48,398 bases of DNA from Methanomassiliicoccales archaeon RumEn M1 (GTDB lineage Archaea > Thermoplasmatota > Thermoplasmata > Methanomassiliicoccales > Methanomassiliicoccaceae): positions 1-48,398 of the forward strand of contig LJKK01000128.1 of the NCBI GenBank assembly GCA_001421185.1, written 5' to 3'. Below the pieces are notes generated by a model. That model had not been told where the DNA came from and did not search any database. It worked only from the letters and a program-made list of their open reading frames with translations. A program made the position numbers and the translations under genes. Position 1 is the stretch's first letter. Each line of letters starts with the position of its first letter. Below are positions 11,268-20,345 of the stretch, piece by piece.

Positions 11268-12536
11268 TCATCGCGTAAGCTCCTGGAACCAATCCACATA
11301 TGCTTTCGCCTGCTTGACCGCATCGAACCTCTCTGACGCCACCTCGGCCGCTCGGGCCCCCATGCGCTGACGAAGCTTCCCATTCTCGAGCAGCTCGCTC
11401 AGTCGGTCGCGCATGGTGGCCGCGTCTCCCGCTGGCACGAGGTATCCGGTCCGCCCATCGTCCACCTGTTCCGGGATCCCGCCCACGGAGGTCGCCACGA
11501 CGGGGACGCCGCAGGCCATTGCTTCGAGCACGGTCGTCGGGAACGTGTCCTGTACGGCCGGATGGACATAGACGTCGGCGGCGCGGTACAGGTCGGCCAT
11601 GCGTTCGCGGTCGGACACCGGCGGAACGAACCGCACCTCCAGCCCTCCTCGACGGATCGGCTCGCTGGCCTCGCCCACGCACAGCAGCGTCACGTCGCGA
11701 TCGAGCTCTTCCAACGCCCTCTCCATGAGGCCGTAGTCCCGCCAGGGGCTGGTGCGGGCGTAGGCGCCGGCGTGCAGGACGATCCTGCTGTCCTGATCCA
11801 GCCCCAGTCTCGCTCTGGCCTCGGACCTGCTTCCCGGATTGAAGATACTGAGATCGACGCCGTTAGGTATCACACGTCCTTCGAGCATACGGTCGGCCAG
11901 GAGAGACCCCTCGACCTTATCCATGAGCCAGCGGCAGGGGGTCGCCACACGATAGTCGAATTGTGAGAACACCTCACGACGCTCGGCATGGTTCGCCCCG
12001 CTGCCATCCCGTCTTATCGGGATCTGCGCCCGAATGTCCGGACAGTTGCCGCAGCCGGTCCTCCAGCCCTCGCAGCCGAAGGAATGGGCGCAGTGGCCGC
12101 CCAGCAGCCAGCAGTCGTGGAGCGTAAGTACGACCGAGGATTGCTCGCCCATCTTGGGAAGGGCCTTGAGGTCGAAGTAGTGTCCATGGAGGTTATGGCA
12201 CTGCACGACGTCCGGCTCCTCGTCTAGTATTCGCCATGTCGCCCGATAGTGGAGAACGTCGCGGCCGCGAGACCGCCTCCAGGCGTTGCGGTAGGTATCG
12301 GCACGAAAAGCACGATGGGCGAGGCGCCTCGCCCGCTCTGTCCTGGAGAGCAAGGACTTGGACAGTTCCGCCTCAGGAAAAGGGTCCAGCTGGAACGTGT
12401 CTGGGTCGCTGCCATACATTCGACCGACGGCCAGGCGGGCGTCCTCTCCCATTCTGCGGTAGTTGACATGAAGTCCCCGTCCCACGGCGGCCGCCCCTCC
12501 GCCGAGATCATAGGTGTTCACTTGCAGTATCTTCAC
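11268..12536 (-). CDS. Family 4 (GT-B) glycosyltransferase
   Basis: 422 residues. It opens [16 protein letters not shown], the glycine-rich acceptor-side loop of GT4 enzymes. Mid-protein [16 protein letters not shown] and GNCP carry several cysteines seen in a subgroup of polysaccharide transferases. The C-terminal half has [31 protein letters not shown] (the EX7E region) and [16 protein letters not shown]. The gene lies upstream of wzm on the same strand with its own 95-base gap, so it is probably part of the same export locus. Confidence 0.87.
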   Translation of the reverse strand: MKILQVNTYDLGGGAAAVGRGLHVNYRRMGEDARLAVGRMYGSDPDTFQLDPFPEAELSKSLLSRTERARRLAHRAFRADTYRNAWRRSRGRDVLHYRATWRILDEEPDVVQCHNLHGHYFDLKALPKMGEQSSVVLTLHDCWLLGGHCAHSFGCEGWRTGCGNCPDIRAQIPIRRDGSGANHAERREVFSQFDYRVATPCRWLMDKVEGSLLADRMLEGRVIPNGVDLSIFNPGSRSEARARLGLDQDSRIVLHAGAYARTSPWRDYGLMERALEELDRDVTLLCVGEASEPIRRGGLEVRFVPPVSDRERMADLYRAADVYVHPAVQDTFPTTVLEAMACGVPVVATSVGGIPEQVDDGRTGYLVPAGDAATMRDRLSELLENGKLRQRMGARAAEVASERFDAVKQAKAYVDWFQELTR

Positions 12537-12706
12537 GGCTGTCCGGACCCTCTCGCATTGAACTTCTGAGCCGGAACTATTTGACCTATTGTTGTATTTG
12601 TTGTTCGTTAGGTATCACAGCAGCGCGATCACCAGGTAGTTCAGAGGGGGGCCTGGATGCTGATTCAGAGGTAGCATGGTGCGACCGCCCTGAACAAATT
12701 GGCTGA

Positions 12707-13678
12707 TTATGCTGGCTTGTGCAACGGACCCTTCTCGCCGCGGACCTTCAGCCATACCCTCCACACGAAGCGGTCGGCCACGCTGATTATGCCCCTCGGG
12801 TTCACATCCTTCATCACCGCGCGATAGATGGCGCGGTCGGCCGCCCGGTCGGTCGACACCTTGGCGGGATGGACCGTGTTATCGACGTCGAATCGATGTC
12901 GCGGTAAATTCATGAGCACTCCGTCTGGTCCATCGCCCTTCATGTGAGCGCCGACATACCCTATGTTGGAGATCAGGTTGCCATTGGGGCAAACGGACAG
13001 TTTGCCGCCAAGGAGTCCGGTGAAAGCCCACTGGTAGTCCCAGGTGTCGATCCCTCCACGGTATGTCTGTTCGAAGCAGTCCTCGAACCATCGGGCCATG
13101 GTGGTATCCCTAACAACCTTCCTCACTCCCTTCCTCCGCTTGAACTCGGGCCACGCCGTCATGCGGAAATCATAGTTGTTCCAGGCCCTGCGCCAGGTGG
13201 CCCAGCCCCATATCGGGAAATAGGTTGCGAAGTAGTAGCTTGGGCCTTTGACCCGCGGCCGGAGCGAATAGTCGCTGCCGGCGACCATCATGACCCTGTC
13301 ATCGTTCCGATACCTCTCAAGCATCGCCCCGCAGTAGGGAAAGAACGACGGATCGGGCACGCAGTCGTCCTCCAGGATGATGCCCTCCTCCTCGTTCTCG
13401 AAGAACCACGTGATGGCCGACGATACCGCCTTCCCGCAGCCCAGGTTCTCATCGCGGTAGAGGCGCTTGACCTCGCAGGGCCAGTCCACCGACTCGGTGA
13501 TCTCGCGCGTCAAGGCGCACTTTTCAATCTCACCCTCCCTGCCTGCTCGCGGACCATCGGCCGCCACGTACAGCCGCGGCGGTCTCGCCCGCCGAATGGC
13601 CTCAAAGACCTGAGCAGTTGTATCGGGGCGGTTGAAGATCATGAAGAGGACTGGAACCTTGGAAATATCGTCGGCCAT
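12707..13678 (-). CDS. GT-A glycosyltransferase of the HlpA-like group
   Basis: 323 residues from ATG 13678, which follows a GGTGA ribosome-binding site five bases away. The longer frame from 13771 adds a tail unlike the family. It opens KVPVLFMIFNRPDTTAQV and carries IILEDDCVPDPSFF, an acidic donor and metal site, then FPIWGWATWRRAWNNYDF. That pattern is typical of nucleotide-sugar transferases once labelled hemolytic protein HlpA-like. It probably acts on the surface glycan. It is transcribed leftward towards the GT4 gene at 11268-12536, with a 170-base gap that holds an imperfect inverted repeat around 12639-12695. Confidence 0.8.
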   Translation of the reverse strand: MADDISKVPVLFMIFNRPDTTAQVFEAIRRARPPRLYVAADGPRAGREGEIEKCALTREITESVDWPCEVKRLYRDENLGCGKAVSSAITWFFENEEEGIILEDDCVPDPSFFPYCGAMLERYRNDDRVMMVAGSDYSLRPRVKGPSYYFATYFPIWGWATWRRAWNNYDFRMTAWPEFKRRKGVRKVVRDTTMARWFEDCFEQTYRGGIDTWDYQWAFTGLLGGKLSVCPNGNLISNIGYVGAHMKGDGPDGVLMNLPRHRFDVDNTVHPAKVSTDRAADRAIYRAVMKDVNPRGIISVADRFVWRVWLKVRGEKGPLHKPA

Positions 13679-13852
13679 GGGTTCACCGAGAGCGAGTACT
13701 TTGCGGCGATGCCAGCCGTTCTCGGCAGCATCTCGCTCCTGGGGGAACGGTATGACTGGATAAGAAGGCATGCCCTGGGCGTTGTAACTTCATAACTGGA
13801 GCTTGATGGCACCAATAAAATAGGCGGAGGGGATTGGCCCTGTCCTGTTACA

Positions 13853-14971
13853 ATGCGCGTACTGTTCGATCATCAGGCGTTCTGGATGCAGAACTACGGC
13901 GGCATCTCTCGCACCTTCGTCGAGCTCATCGAACGGCTGCGCGCCTCGGGCGTTGAAGCGACGATCTCGCTGTGGTACTCAGATAACGAGCATCTCAGAC
14001 GAGCGTCCTTGGCGGAAGGCTCAATGCCGGCGCCGACCGCATGGCCCCTGGCTAGAATGCTGAAGAGGCGGGCCAATATCGATGTCGTGGAGTTCATGGA
14101 CCGGCGCCGCTCCGTCAGGGCGTTGAAGCGGGGCAAGTGGGACCTCTTCCATCCGACCTACTATTATCCCTACTTTCTGGAGCATCTCGACGGCAGGCCG
14201 TTCGTGGTGACGGTGCACGACATGATCCACGAGGCGTTTCCCGACATGTTCAAGCCCTTCGATCCGACGAGCGCGAACAAGCGATCGCTGACCGAGCGGG
14301 CCGACAGGATCATAGCCATATCGGAATCGACGAAGAAGGATATCGTCCGATTCTTCGACATATCCCCCAACAAGGTGGATGTGGTCCATCATGGCCCTAC
14401 GCTCGATCCCCGCCTTGCCGTTCCTAGGATGGACTGGCTGCCAAGCCGGTACGTGCTCTTCGTCGGCAATCGTCACACCTACAAGAACTTCGAGCGGTTC
14501 GCTCCCGCCATCTCCAAGGTTATGAAGGAAGAGCCTGGCCTCCATCTCGTGTGCGCCGGCGGGAAGCCCTTCAGGGAGTACGAGACGGCAATGCTCGGCG
14601 AACTGGGAATCCTAGAAAGGACGATCTACACCGACGTCGACGATCCGCTGTTGGCCTGCCTCTATCGCCACGCGGAGGCGTTCATCTTTCCCTCTTTGTA
14701 CGAAGGCTTCGGACTGCCTCTGATAGAGGCCATGGCCTGCGGCTGCCCGGTCATCGCGAGCAACACCAGCTCCTTCCCCGAGGTGGCCGGCGACGCTGCC
14801 GTGCTGTTCGATCCGGCGGACGAGGACGACATATCCAGCACCATGCTCGATGTGCTGCGGGACGCTGACCTGCGCGCCCGCATGGCCGAGAGGGGGCTTC
14901 AGCGCGTTGGTCAATTCAGCTGGGAACGGACGGCCAGAATGACAAGGGAAGTGTACGAGAGGCTGATCTAG
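13853..14971 (+). CDS. Family 4 mannosyltransferase-like glycosyltransferase
   Basis: 372 residues. It opens MRVLFDHQAFWMQNYGGISR, the glycine loop of mannosyltransferase-type GT4 enzymes. It continues with FVVTVHDMIHEAFP, RIIAISESTKKDIV, YVLFVGNRHTYKNF and the nucleotide-sugar site FPSLYEGFGLPLIEAMACG. The upstream AATAAAATA at about 13813 can serve as TATA box and GGAGGGG at 13826-13832 as ribosome-binding site. It is divergent from the 12707 gene and closes the glycan cluster. Confidence 0.88.
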   Translation: MRVLFDHQAFWMQNYGGISRTFVELIERLRASGVEATISLWYSDNEHLRRASLAEGSMPAPTAWPLARMLKRRANIDVVEFMDRRRSVRALKRGKWDLFHPTYYYPYFLEHLDGRPFVVTVHDMIHEAFPDMFKPFDPTSANKRSLTERADRIIAISESTKKDIVRFFDISPNKVDVVHHGPTLDPRLAVPRMDWLPSRYVLFVGNRHTYKNFERFAPAISKVMKEEPGLHLVCAGGKPFREYETAMLGELGILERTIYTDVDDPLLACLYRHAEAFIFPSLYEGFGLPLIEAMACGCPVIASNTSSFPEVAGDAAVLFDPADEDDISSTMLDVLRDADLRARMAERGLQRVGQFSWERTARMTREVYERLI

Positions 14972-15031
14972 TCCTCGTCACCGATCGTCCGGGCGATAGT
15001 AAAAATAACGCGTTGGGGCATCCGTCACATC

Positions 15032-15520
15032 ATGCCTATCGGCGACCCCATGGGCGGAGAGACGCCCGAATCGGACATAGGCGGGCATCTGTACATCGAG
15101 GCCGTGATGGTTCCAGTCTCCGACTTCGACAAGGCGCTGGAGTTCTACACCGAGGTGCTCAACTTCACCATCGCCGACGACCGCCGCGCTGAGGGACGTA
15201 TCGAGCTATGCCTTCCGGAGGGCGGGGCGCGCATCGTGCTGTACCTGCCGAGGCCGGGCGAGGAGGAGCCCGGCATACGCACCGGCATAATCCTGGCGAC
15301 CGATTCGGTGTACGATCTGCACAAGGTCCTGGTCGACGAGGACGTAGAATTCATCGTCAAACCGGAGCGGGACCGCTTCGGCCGGCTCATCGTTCGATTC
15401 CTCGATTTCGACGGCAACGAGATCGAGGCCGTCGATTGCCCGCCCGCCGTGCCTCCCGCGAGGCCCAAGGCCACGGCGGAGAGCATGGCCGGCGGACGAT
15501 GCCCCAGAAGCAAGCGGTGA
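15032..15520 (+). CDS. VOC-fold (glyoxalase/bleomycin-resistance type) protein
   Basis: 162 residues. One or two beta-alpha-beta-beta-beta modules can be seen: YIEAVMVPVSDFDKALEFYTEVLNF, typical of the first strand and helix, and FGRLIVRFLDFDGNEIEAV, typical of the last, with a Glu in the metal-ligand position. The substrate cannot be predicted. A proline- and alanine-rich tail follows the domain. A TATA-like TAGTAAAAATAA at about 14997-15008 would give an almost leaderless message, and no ribosome-binding site is seen. Confidence 0.8.
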   Translation: MPIGDPMGGETPESDIGGHLYIEAVMVPVSDFDKALEFYTEVLNFTIADDRRAEGRIELCLPEGGARIVLYLPRPGEEEPGIRTGIILATDSVYDLHKVLVDEDVEFIVKPERDRFGRLIVRFLDFDGNEIEAVDCPPAVPPARPKATAESMAGGRCPRSKR

Positions 15521-15660
15521 GCGATGCTCCCGTCGATTCCGGTCATTACACACTATATTTTGGTCATTAATGCTTAAAACGCCAACTCGGCATGAGCGCT
15601 TAGCGGAGAAGCCTTAGCAACATTCATAGCGAAACACATTGATAACCTGTCAGAAAGTGA

Positions 15661-16326
15661 ATGGATATCAATCAAATCCCCTACTCCGCCATATGGTCGA
15701 GGCTCAATGCTCAAGGAAAGCGTTTCGTATCCCGGGAAACGATCGGCTCGATGGCTGCTGAGCTGTGCCGGGACACGCAAAAGAGCATCGACTACCTTCA
15801 GAGGAACGGCTACCTGTATCGAGTGTTCCGAGGGATCTTCTATGTGCCGGATCACAAGGAGAGGGCTCTCGGGCGGCCAGACCGCTCGATACACGAGCTG
15901 GTGAGCCAGGGACTCCGTCAAAAGGGTGAAAAAATATGGTATTTCGGGATGGAATCGGCACTGGCCCTGAACGGTATGACCCATGAGCACTTCGACACCG
16001 AGTACGTCATCACCGGCTCATACTATACCGGAAGGCCGATCGACATCCTTGGAAAGCCGGTGATGGTCATCGCCTGGAAGGATTCCCTGCTCATCCCTGA
16101 AGCCATCAAGAGCATCCGCACTAGCCACTCGGTGACGATCCCTTATTCCGATCCGGAGAAGACTGTGCTTGACCTATCTTACTGGCGGTACACTACACGC
16201 AGGAGGAACGTTGTAGCACCCCTCCTTGAATATGGACCATCATGCGACCGGGACGTCCTTATGCGATATCTGAAAAGGTATCCACCAACCTTCAGGACCA
16301 TCGTGGGGGCCTGTTATGAATCGTGA
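15661..16326 (+). CDS. abiEi: AbiEi-type antitoxin/transcription regulator (type IV toxin-antitoxin)
   Basis: 221 residues. The N-terminal part has a winged-helix layout (ETIGSMAAELCRDTQKSIDYLQRNGYLYRVFRGIFYVP), followed by a domain with WYFGMESALALNGM and SDPEKTVLDLSYW, as in the AbiEi_4 and neighbouring antitoxin groups. Such proteins repress the operon and counter the AbiEii nucleotidyltransferase without binding it directly. The end overlaps the start of the next gene by 11 bases, the usual two-gene AbiE arrangement. Identification rests on this pairing as much as on sequence. Confidence 0.75.
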   Translation: MDINQIPYSAIWSRLNAQGKRFVSRETIGSMAAELCRDTQKSIDYLQRNGYLYRVFRGIFYVPDHKERALGRPDRSIHELVSQGLRQKGEKIWYFGMESALALNGMTHEHFDTEYVITGSYYTGRPIDILGKPVMVIAWKDSLLIPEAIKSIRTSHSVTIPYSDPEKTVLDLSYWRYTTRRRNVVAPLLEYGPSCDRDVLMRYLKRYPPTFRTIVGACYES

Positions 16327-17239
16327 GTTCATCATCGACGTGAGCAGGAGCATCGGCACGATCGATTATGCCATGGTGGAGAAGGATGCCATCATCCATC
16401 GATTGCTGGCGGAGATCGCATCGGATGAGCACCTTTCGGAGCGTTTGGTGTTCAAGGGAGGAACTTGCTTGATCAAGGCTCATTTGTCCTATTATCGTTT
16501 CTCTGACGATATCGACTTTGGCTGGGCCGGTGGCCGCTTGTGGAAGGATAGGAGCAAACGGTCTACGGAGTCTAACTGTCTGGCCGAGATCAAGAAGGTC
16601 ATTGAACGAATGACATTGATCGCATCACGCCTGGAGATGGCCTTTGATCCAACCCTATCGTCCCGCAACGACGTCTTCGTCAGCAATACAGGCACCAAGG
16701 TCACGTTCCACCTGCACTACGAACCGGCAATATCCCCATCGTCTGGCAAGATCAAGATGGAGATAAATCTGGTCGATCTTATCTTGCATCGACCGTTAAG
16801 GATGTCACTGTCCTCGCTTCTCGATCGAGTCGATGCAAGGACCAGGTACGTTCACCATGAGGACGTGCTCACTTATGGGAACCCGGTCCGAATGTTGTCC
16901 TACCCGAAGGAGGAGATACTGATCGAGAAGTGCCGAGCCGCCATGACTCGGGGGCAGTACAAGATCAGGGACACCATTGACCTCGCCATGCTCAAACGGA
17001 GATTCGATATGGACATCTTTGATTTCGAAGGCGAGATCGAGGAAAAGCTGAGATTCACCGTCGATCGCTTCCAGAGATATAGGGAAGCGTTCAATGAAGC
17101 ATCGCTACCCGAAGACCCAGACGAGCTGGAGAAGGACATGAATTTACTGATCATCCCGCGGCCTTCTAATCTAATGAAAGACATGGTCGAGATCAACAAG
17201 CACCTGAACCAGCTGAAGAACGAGATGTGCAAAAAATGA
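16316..17239 (+). CDS. abiEii: AbiEii-type nucleotidyltransferase toxin (type IV toxin-antitoxin)
   Basis: 307 residues with a DNA-polymerase-beta-like nucleotidyltransferase core. FKGGT (46-50) is motif I, YRFSDDIDF (60-68) supplies the paired metal-binding aspartates, and EILIEKCRAAMTRG followed by RDTIDL forms the later conserved lysine and aspartate motif. Related toxins such as AbiEii and MenT modify tRNA or other targets with NTPs and stop growth. The core motifs are intact, so it may be active. Starts inside abiEi. Confidence 0.82.
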   Translation: MNREFIIDVSRSIGTIDYAMVEKDAIIHRLLAEIASDEHLSERLVFKGGTCLIKAHLSYYRFSDDIDFGWAGGRLWKDRSKRSTESNCLAEIKKVIERMTLIASRLEMAFDPTLSSRNDVFVSNTGTKVTFHLHYEPAISPSSGKIKMEINLVDLILHRPLRMSLSSLLDRVDARTRYVHHEDVLTYGNPVRMLSYPKEEILIEKCRAAMTRGQYKIRDTIDLAMLKRRFDMDIFDFEGEIEEKLRFTVDRFQRYREAFNEASLPEDPDELEKDMNLLIIPRPSNLMKDMVEINKHLNQLKNEMCKK

Positions 17240-17262
17240 AAACGGTTTGAAATGGTTTTGAC

Positions 17263-17277
17263 GAGCGCTCAGCGCTC
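17263..17277. terminator. Hairpin between convergent abiEii and the winged-helix gene
   Basis: GAGCGC, the loop TCA and GCGCTC form a perfect six-pair stem in the 43-base gap between two genes that end towards each other. It could act on both strands. The flanking T-run before it (GGTTTTG) is short. Confidence 0.4.
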
Positions 17278-17282
17278 TAACA

Positions 17283-17732
17283 TCACTTTGCCATCATGCC
17301 GAGGGACGCCTCGGAGCCTGCAGGGGCCTCGCTCTGCGGCACCGACATGCACACCTCGCGGTTGATGTTCATGATCTGACCGTTCTTCCAGGTGATGTTC
17401 ATGTCGATGCTGCCGCTGGTGAGGTCTACGGCAAAGCTCCTCATCGAGGCGGTGTACACCGACGCCTTTCCACGAGTGGACGTCCGGACCTTCCCGGTCT
17501 CGGCCAACAGGCCCAGGGTGGACATCTTCTCAACGACCTTGTAGCAGGTCGCCAGGGGGATAGCCGTGACGGTGGAGATCTCCCTGACGGTGAGCCCACG
17601 GCGGGCGGTGGCGGCAGCGATGATGAGCACAGAATTGTCCACGAGCGATTCGACCAGTTCGTCGCGGTGCATGTTGGCCGTTCTGATGGCCTCGAGGATG
17701 CAAACCTCTTCTTGATCTCCGGAATTACGCAT
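17283..17732 (-). CDS. Winged-helix DNA-binding protein
   Basis: 149 residues. Residues about 25-95 have the ArsR/MarR-like sequence order: NSVLIIAAATARRGLTVREISTV..., recognition helix IPLATCYKVVEKM, then LGLLAETGKV and a wing. The C-terminal 50 residues are beta-rich (YTASMRSFAVDLTSG) and could bind a ligand or form the dimer. GGAGG lies seven bases before the ATG at 17732, and an AT-rich TATA-like stretch lies near 17765-17785. The regulated genes are not evident; it may control itself. Confidence 0.7.
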   Translation of the reverse strand: MRNSGDQEEVCILEAIRTANMHRDELVESLVDNSVLIIAAATARRGLTVREISTVTAIPLATCYKVVEKMSTLGLLAETGKVRTSTRGKASVYTASMRSFAVDLTSGSIDMNITWKNGQIMNINREVCMSVPQSEAPAGSEASLGMMAK

Positions 17733-17870
17733 GAGAGTGCCTCCAATCTTAAGCCTTCCCGATTAATAGATAGCATATTAATCTTTTGAATTGAATCCAT
17801 CATTATCCAGCATGATATCGCTGAATGGTGATACTGCTGGGAACTGGTGAAAAATAGAGGAGGGAAAAGA

Positions 17871-18242
17871 TCACAGGAGCGAGGCGTAGCACCTCTTCTC
17901 CCGGATGTCATCAGTATCGAGGCCGAGGATGGGGATGACCATGTAGAAGTTCGTCCTCTCGCCTGGGGCGAGCGACACCTCCCTCGATGCGTTGTACACG
18001 CCGTCCGACGTGCGCACCTCGCAGTGCACCGTCTTGGTCTGGGCGAACAGGCCGTCGTTCTTGACGGCCACGTTGAACCCCACCCCGACGAACGGGACCT
18101 CCGCCGAGGACCACTCCTCGACGGTCATGCTCAGTCCGGTGCCCAGGTAGGCCCCAAGCAGGAGGGCGATCGTTGCCACTATGCCGACGATGACCGTGAT
18201 GCCCTTCTTGGAGCCCTTGTCGAGCGACCCGCTCCCCGTCAT
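17871..18242 (-). CDS. Small single-pass membrane protein downstream of sufCB
   Basis: 123 residues from the ATG at 18242. The N-terminus is short and charged (LDKGSKKG), followed by one hydrophobic helix (ITVIVGIVATIALLLGAYLG). The rest is an outward-facing beta-rich domain (FNVAVKNDGLFAQTKTVHCE and EVSLAPGERTNFYMVIP) resembling an immunoglobulin- or CARDB-like fold. The longer frame upstream of 18242 overlaps sufB and is a shadow. It is 65 bases behind sufB on the same strand. No link to Fe-S assembly is proven. Confidence 0.6.
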   Translation of the reverse strand: MTGSGSLDKGSKKGITVIVGIVATIALLLGAYLGTGLSMTVEEWSSAEVPFVGVGFNVAVKNDGLFAQTKTVHCEVRTSDGVYNASREVSLAPGERTNFYMVIPILGLDTDDIREKRCYASLL

Positions 18243-18307
18243 GGACGGGCGATGGCGTTCGCCCAGTAATAAGGATATGATGAAAAAACGAGGTTTGAGA
18301 AAAGGTT

Positions 18308-19534
18308 TCAGCCCTGGGACAGCTCGGCCTGGGCGATGGTCCGGTCGATCTCGGCCTTCAGCTCGTCCGGTATGTTCCGGATGCCGACCTCCAGGAAGCC
18401 GCGGACGATGATGCCCACCGCCTCGTCCTCCGACAGGCCGCGGGACATGATGTACTCCACCTGGTCCCGGGCGATCTTTCCCAGCGAGGCCTCGTGGGTC
18501 ATCTCGACGTCCGGGACGTGAGCTTCCAGCTCGGGGATGGCGATGTTCACGCCCTTGTCGCCCAGGATCAGGCCGCGGCACTCCAGGTGCGCCTTGATGT
18601 CCTTGGCCTTGCCGACCAGCGAGCCGCGGTTGATGACGCTGCCGCCGGTCGTCAGTGAACGCGAGATTATTTCAGCCCTCGAGCCGACGCCGCTCAGGAT
18701 GGCCCTCGAACCGAGGTCGAGATCGGCCCCAGGCTGGGCCACCGCCACGGTGTTGAACCGGGCGACGGCGTTGCGGCCCACCAGGTGGGCGGTCGGATAC
18801 GTCTGCACCGAGCGGACCTTCTTCAGGATGACGTAGTTGTTCACGTACGAGGCGTTGTCCTCCACCAGGACGCCCGTCCTCGGCCGCACGCCGATCTGCT
18901 CGGCCCAGTTGTGGATCATGGTGAACGTCAACTTCCCGCCCTTCTTGACGTAGAACTCGGAGATCCCCATGTGGATCGCCTCCTCCACGCCCCTCTGCGA
19001 GACGCATCCGGTGACCACCTCGAGCGAGGCGCCCTCCTCCACGATGATGATGTTGTGCACCATCTGCGCCGAGCTCTGGGAGCCGACCATCATGCAGGTC
19101 TGGATGGGCAGCTTGACCTGCTGCCCCGGCAGCGCCCTGATGAAGTATCCGGGGGCGTCGGCCAGGTACGTCGACGCGGTGTACTTGTCGGCGTCCGGCT
19201 GGACCAGCTTCCACGCGTAGTCCTTCAGCCAGTCGTGCTTCTGGAACGCCGCCCGGGTGTCCATCAGCTCGTACACGTCCGAGGATACGCTATGGGCCAC
19301 CATCGAGTTGTCCAGGACGACCAGGCTGCCCTCGCGGCCCTCGCCCGACGGCACCACGCCGGAGCGCAGCATGGCCTCCCGGGCCTCGTCGCTCAGCTCG
19401 TCCAGTGACGACACCTCGGGAATGTCGCGGGCGCCCTCGCGGTACTTGGACAAGTCGATGTCCTCGCCCAGCGCGGCCTTCTTGTCGCGCGCGGCCTCCA
19501 CGCGCTTCCTTATTTCTGCTTCACCAGACGACAT
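18308..19534 (-). CDS. sufB: SufB/SufD-type scaffold of a minimal Fe-S assembly system
   Basis: 408 residues, the beta-helix family that builds Fe-S clusters with SufC. The core has the expected C-terminal block: AHLECRGLILGDKG, whose cysteine sits where SufB uses one for cluster assembly, and VEMTHEASLGKI, the conserved His-Glu. It is the only SufB/D homologue in the locus, as in archaeal two-gene SmsCB systems where the scaffold forms a homodimer. The ATG at 19534 gives a natural start (MSSGEAEIRKRVEAA). It overlaps sufC by 25 bases. Confidence 0.85.
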   Translation of the reverse strand: MSSGEAEIRKRVEAARDKKAALGEDIDLSKYREGARDIPEVSSLDELSDEAREAMLRSGVVPSGEGREGSLVVLDNSMVAHSVSSDVYELMDTRAAFQKHDWLKDYAWKLVQPDADKYTASTYLADAPGYFIRALPGQQVKLPIQTCMMVGSQSSAQMVHNIIIVEEGASLEVVTGCVSQRGVEEAIHMGISEFYVKKGGKLTFTMIHNWAEQIGVRPRTGVLVEDNASYVNNYVILKKVRSVQTYPTAHLVGRNAVARFNTVAVAQPGADLDLGSRAILSGVGSRAEIISRSLTTGGSVINRGSLVGKAKDIKAHLECRGLILGDKGVNIAIPELEAHVPDVEMTHEASLGKIARDQVEYIMSRGLSEDEAVGIIVRGFLEVGIRNIPDELKAEIDRTIAQAELSQG

Positions 19535-20259
19535 TCCACACACTCCTCGTATCCGTTGTTCCTTATCTCGCGCAGAAGCTCCCGGGGGTTGCCGGAGCAT
19601 GCCACCATGCCGTCGCACAGCACGTATCCGCGATCGGCCTCGATGAAATCAAGTATCTGGCCGGTGTGGGTGATCACCAGCGCGCTCTTGCCCTCCATGG
19701 CCCGCCGGCCGGCGCAAGACACGCCGCCGGTGAGCAGGTCATGGATCATCGTCCCCACTCTCTCGATGCTCTCCAGGTCCACGCCCGACTCCGGCTCGTC
19801 CAGCATGTAGAAGCAGGGGTTCTGGGCCGCCAGCTGCAGCAGCTCGGAGCGCTTGATCTCGCCTCCCGAGAAGCCCACGTTGACGTCCCGATCAAGGAAC
19901 CGCTTCATGTTGAGCGACTCGGCCAGCGTGTCCGGGTCCCTCTTCCCCTTGGAGGTCAGGTGCAGCATGTCCCGCAACCGGACGCCCACCAGGTTGGGGG
20001 GCCGCTGCGACATCAGCCCGATGCCGAGCTGTGCCCTCTCATGCACCGGCATATTGGTGATGTCAACCCCATCGAAGATGATCTGGCCTTCCAGCACGCG
20101 GTAGTTGCCCAATCCCATTATGGTGTTGAGCAGCGATGACTTTCCCGAGCCATTGGGGCCGAACAGCACGCTGGTGGAGCCTGTTGGAACGGAGAGGGAG
20201 ACGTCCTTGAGAACCCTCCGGTTCCCGACCTCCACGGTCAGGTTCTTGATCTCGAGCAT
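19510..20259 (-). CDS. sufC: SufC ATPase of the Fe-S assembly system
   Basis: 249 residues. It is a soluble ABC-type ATPase with Walker A GPNGSGKSS, the SufC-type signature VGFSGGEIKRSE and Walker B FYMLDEPESGVDL. It powers the conformational change in the SufB scaffold during cluster assembly in the cytoplasm. ATG 20259 follows AGGA and, further up, a TTATTTAG element near 20291-20298 that could be the operon promoter. The long open frame upstream of 20259 is the antisense shadow of the acyltransferase gene. Confidence 0.9.
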   Translation of the reverse strand: MLEIKNLTVEVGNRRVLKDVSLSVPTGSTSVLFGPNGSGKSSLLNTIMGLGNYRVLEGQIIFDGVDITNMPVHERAQLGIGLMSQRPPNLVGVRLRDMLHLTSKGKRDPDTLAESLNMKRFLDRDVNVGFSGGEIKRSELLQLAAQNPCFYMLDEPESGVDLESIERVGTMIHDLLTGGVSCAGRRAMEGKSALVITHTGQILDFIEADRGYVLCDGMVACSGNPRELLREIRNNGYEECVECRLVKQK

Positions 20260-20345
20260 GTTCCTACCGAGCCTTCGAGAGGTTTGACTGACTAAATAAC
20301 CTTTACAGGGGTCCATCGCCCCGCGTGCGCGATAACGAACGTTCC

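Noticed and set aside
12600-12706. Repeated TTCAGAGG motifs after the HlpA-like GT gene
   Set aside because: Only two short copies and an imperfect inverted repeat; not enough to call a repeat array or terminator.
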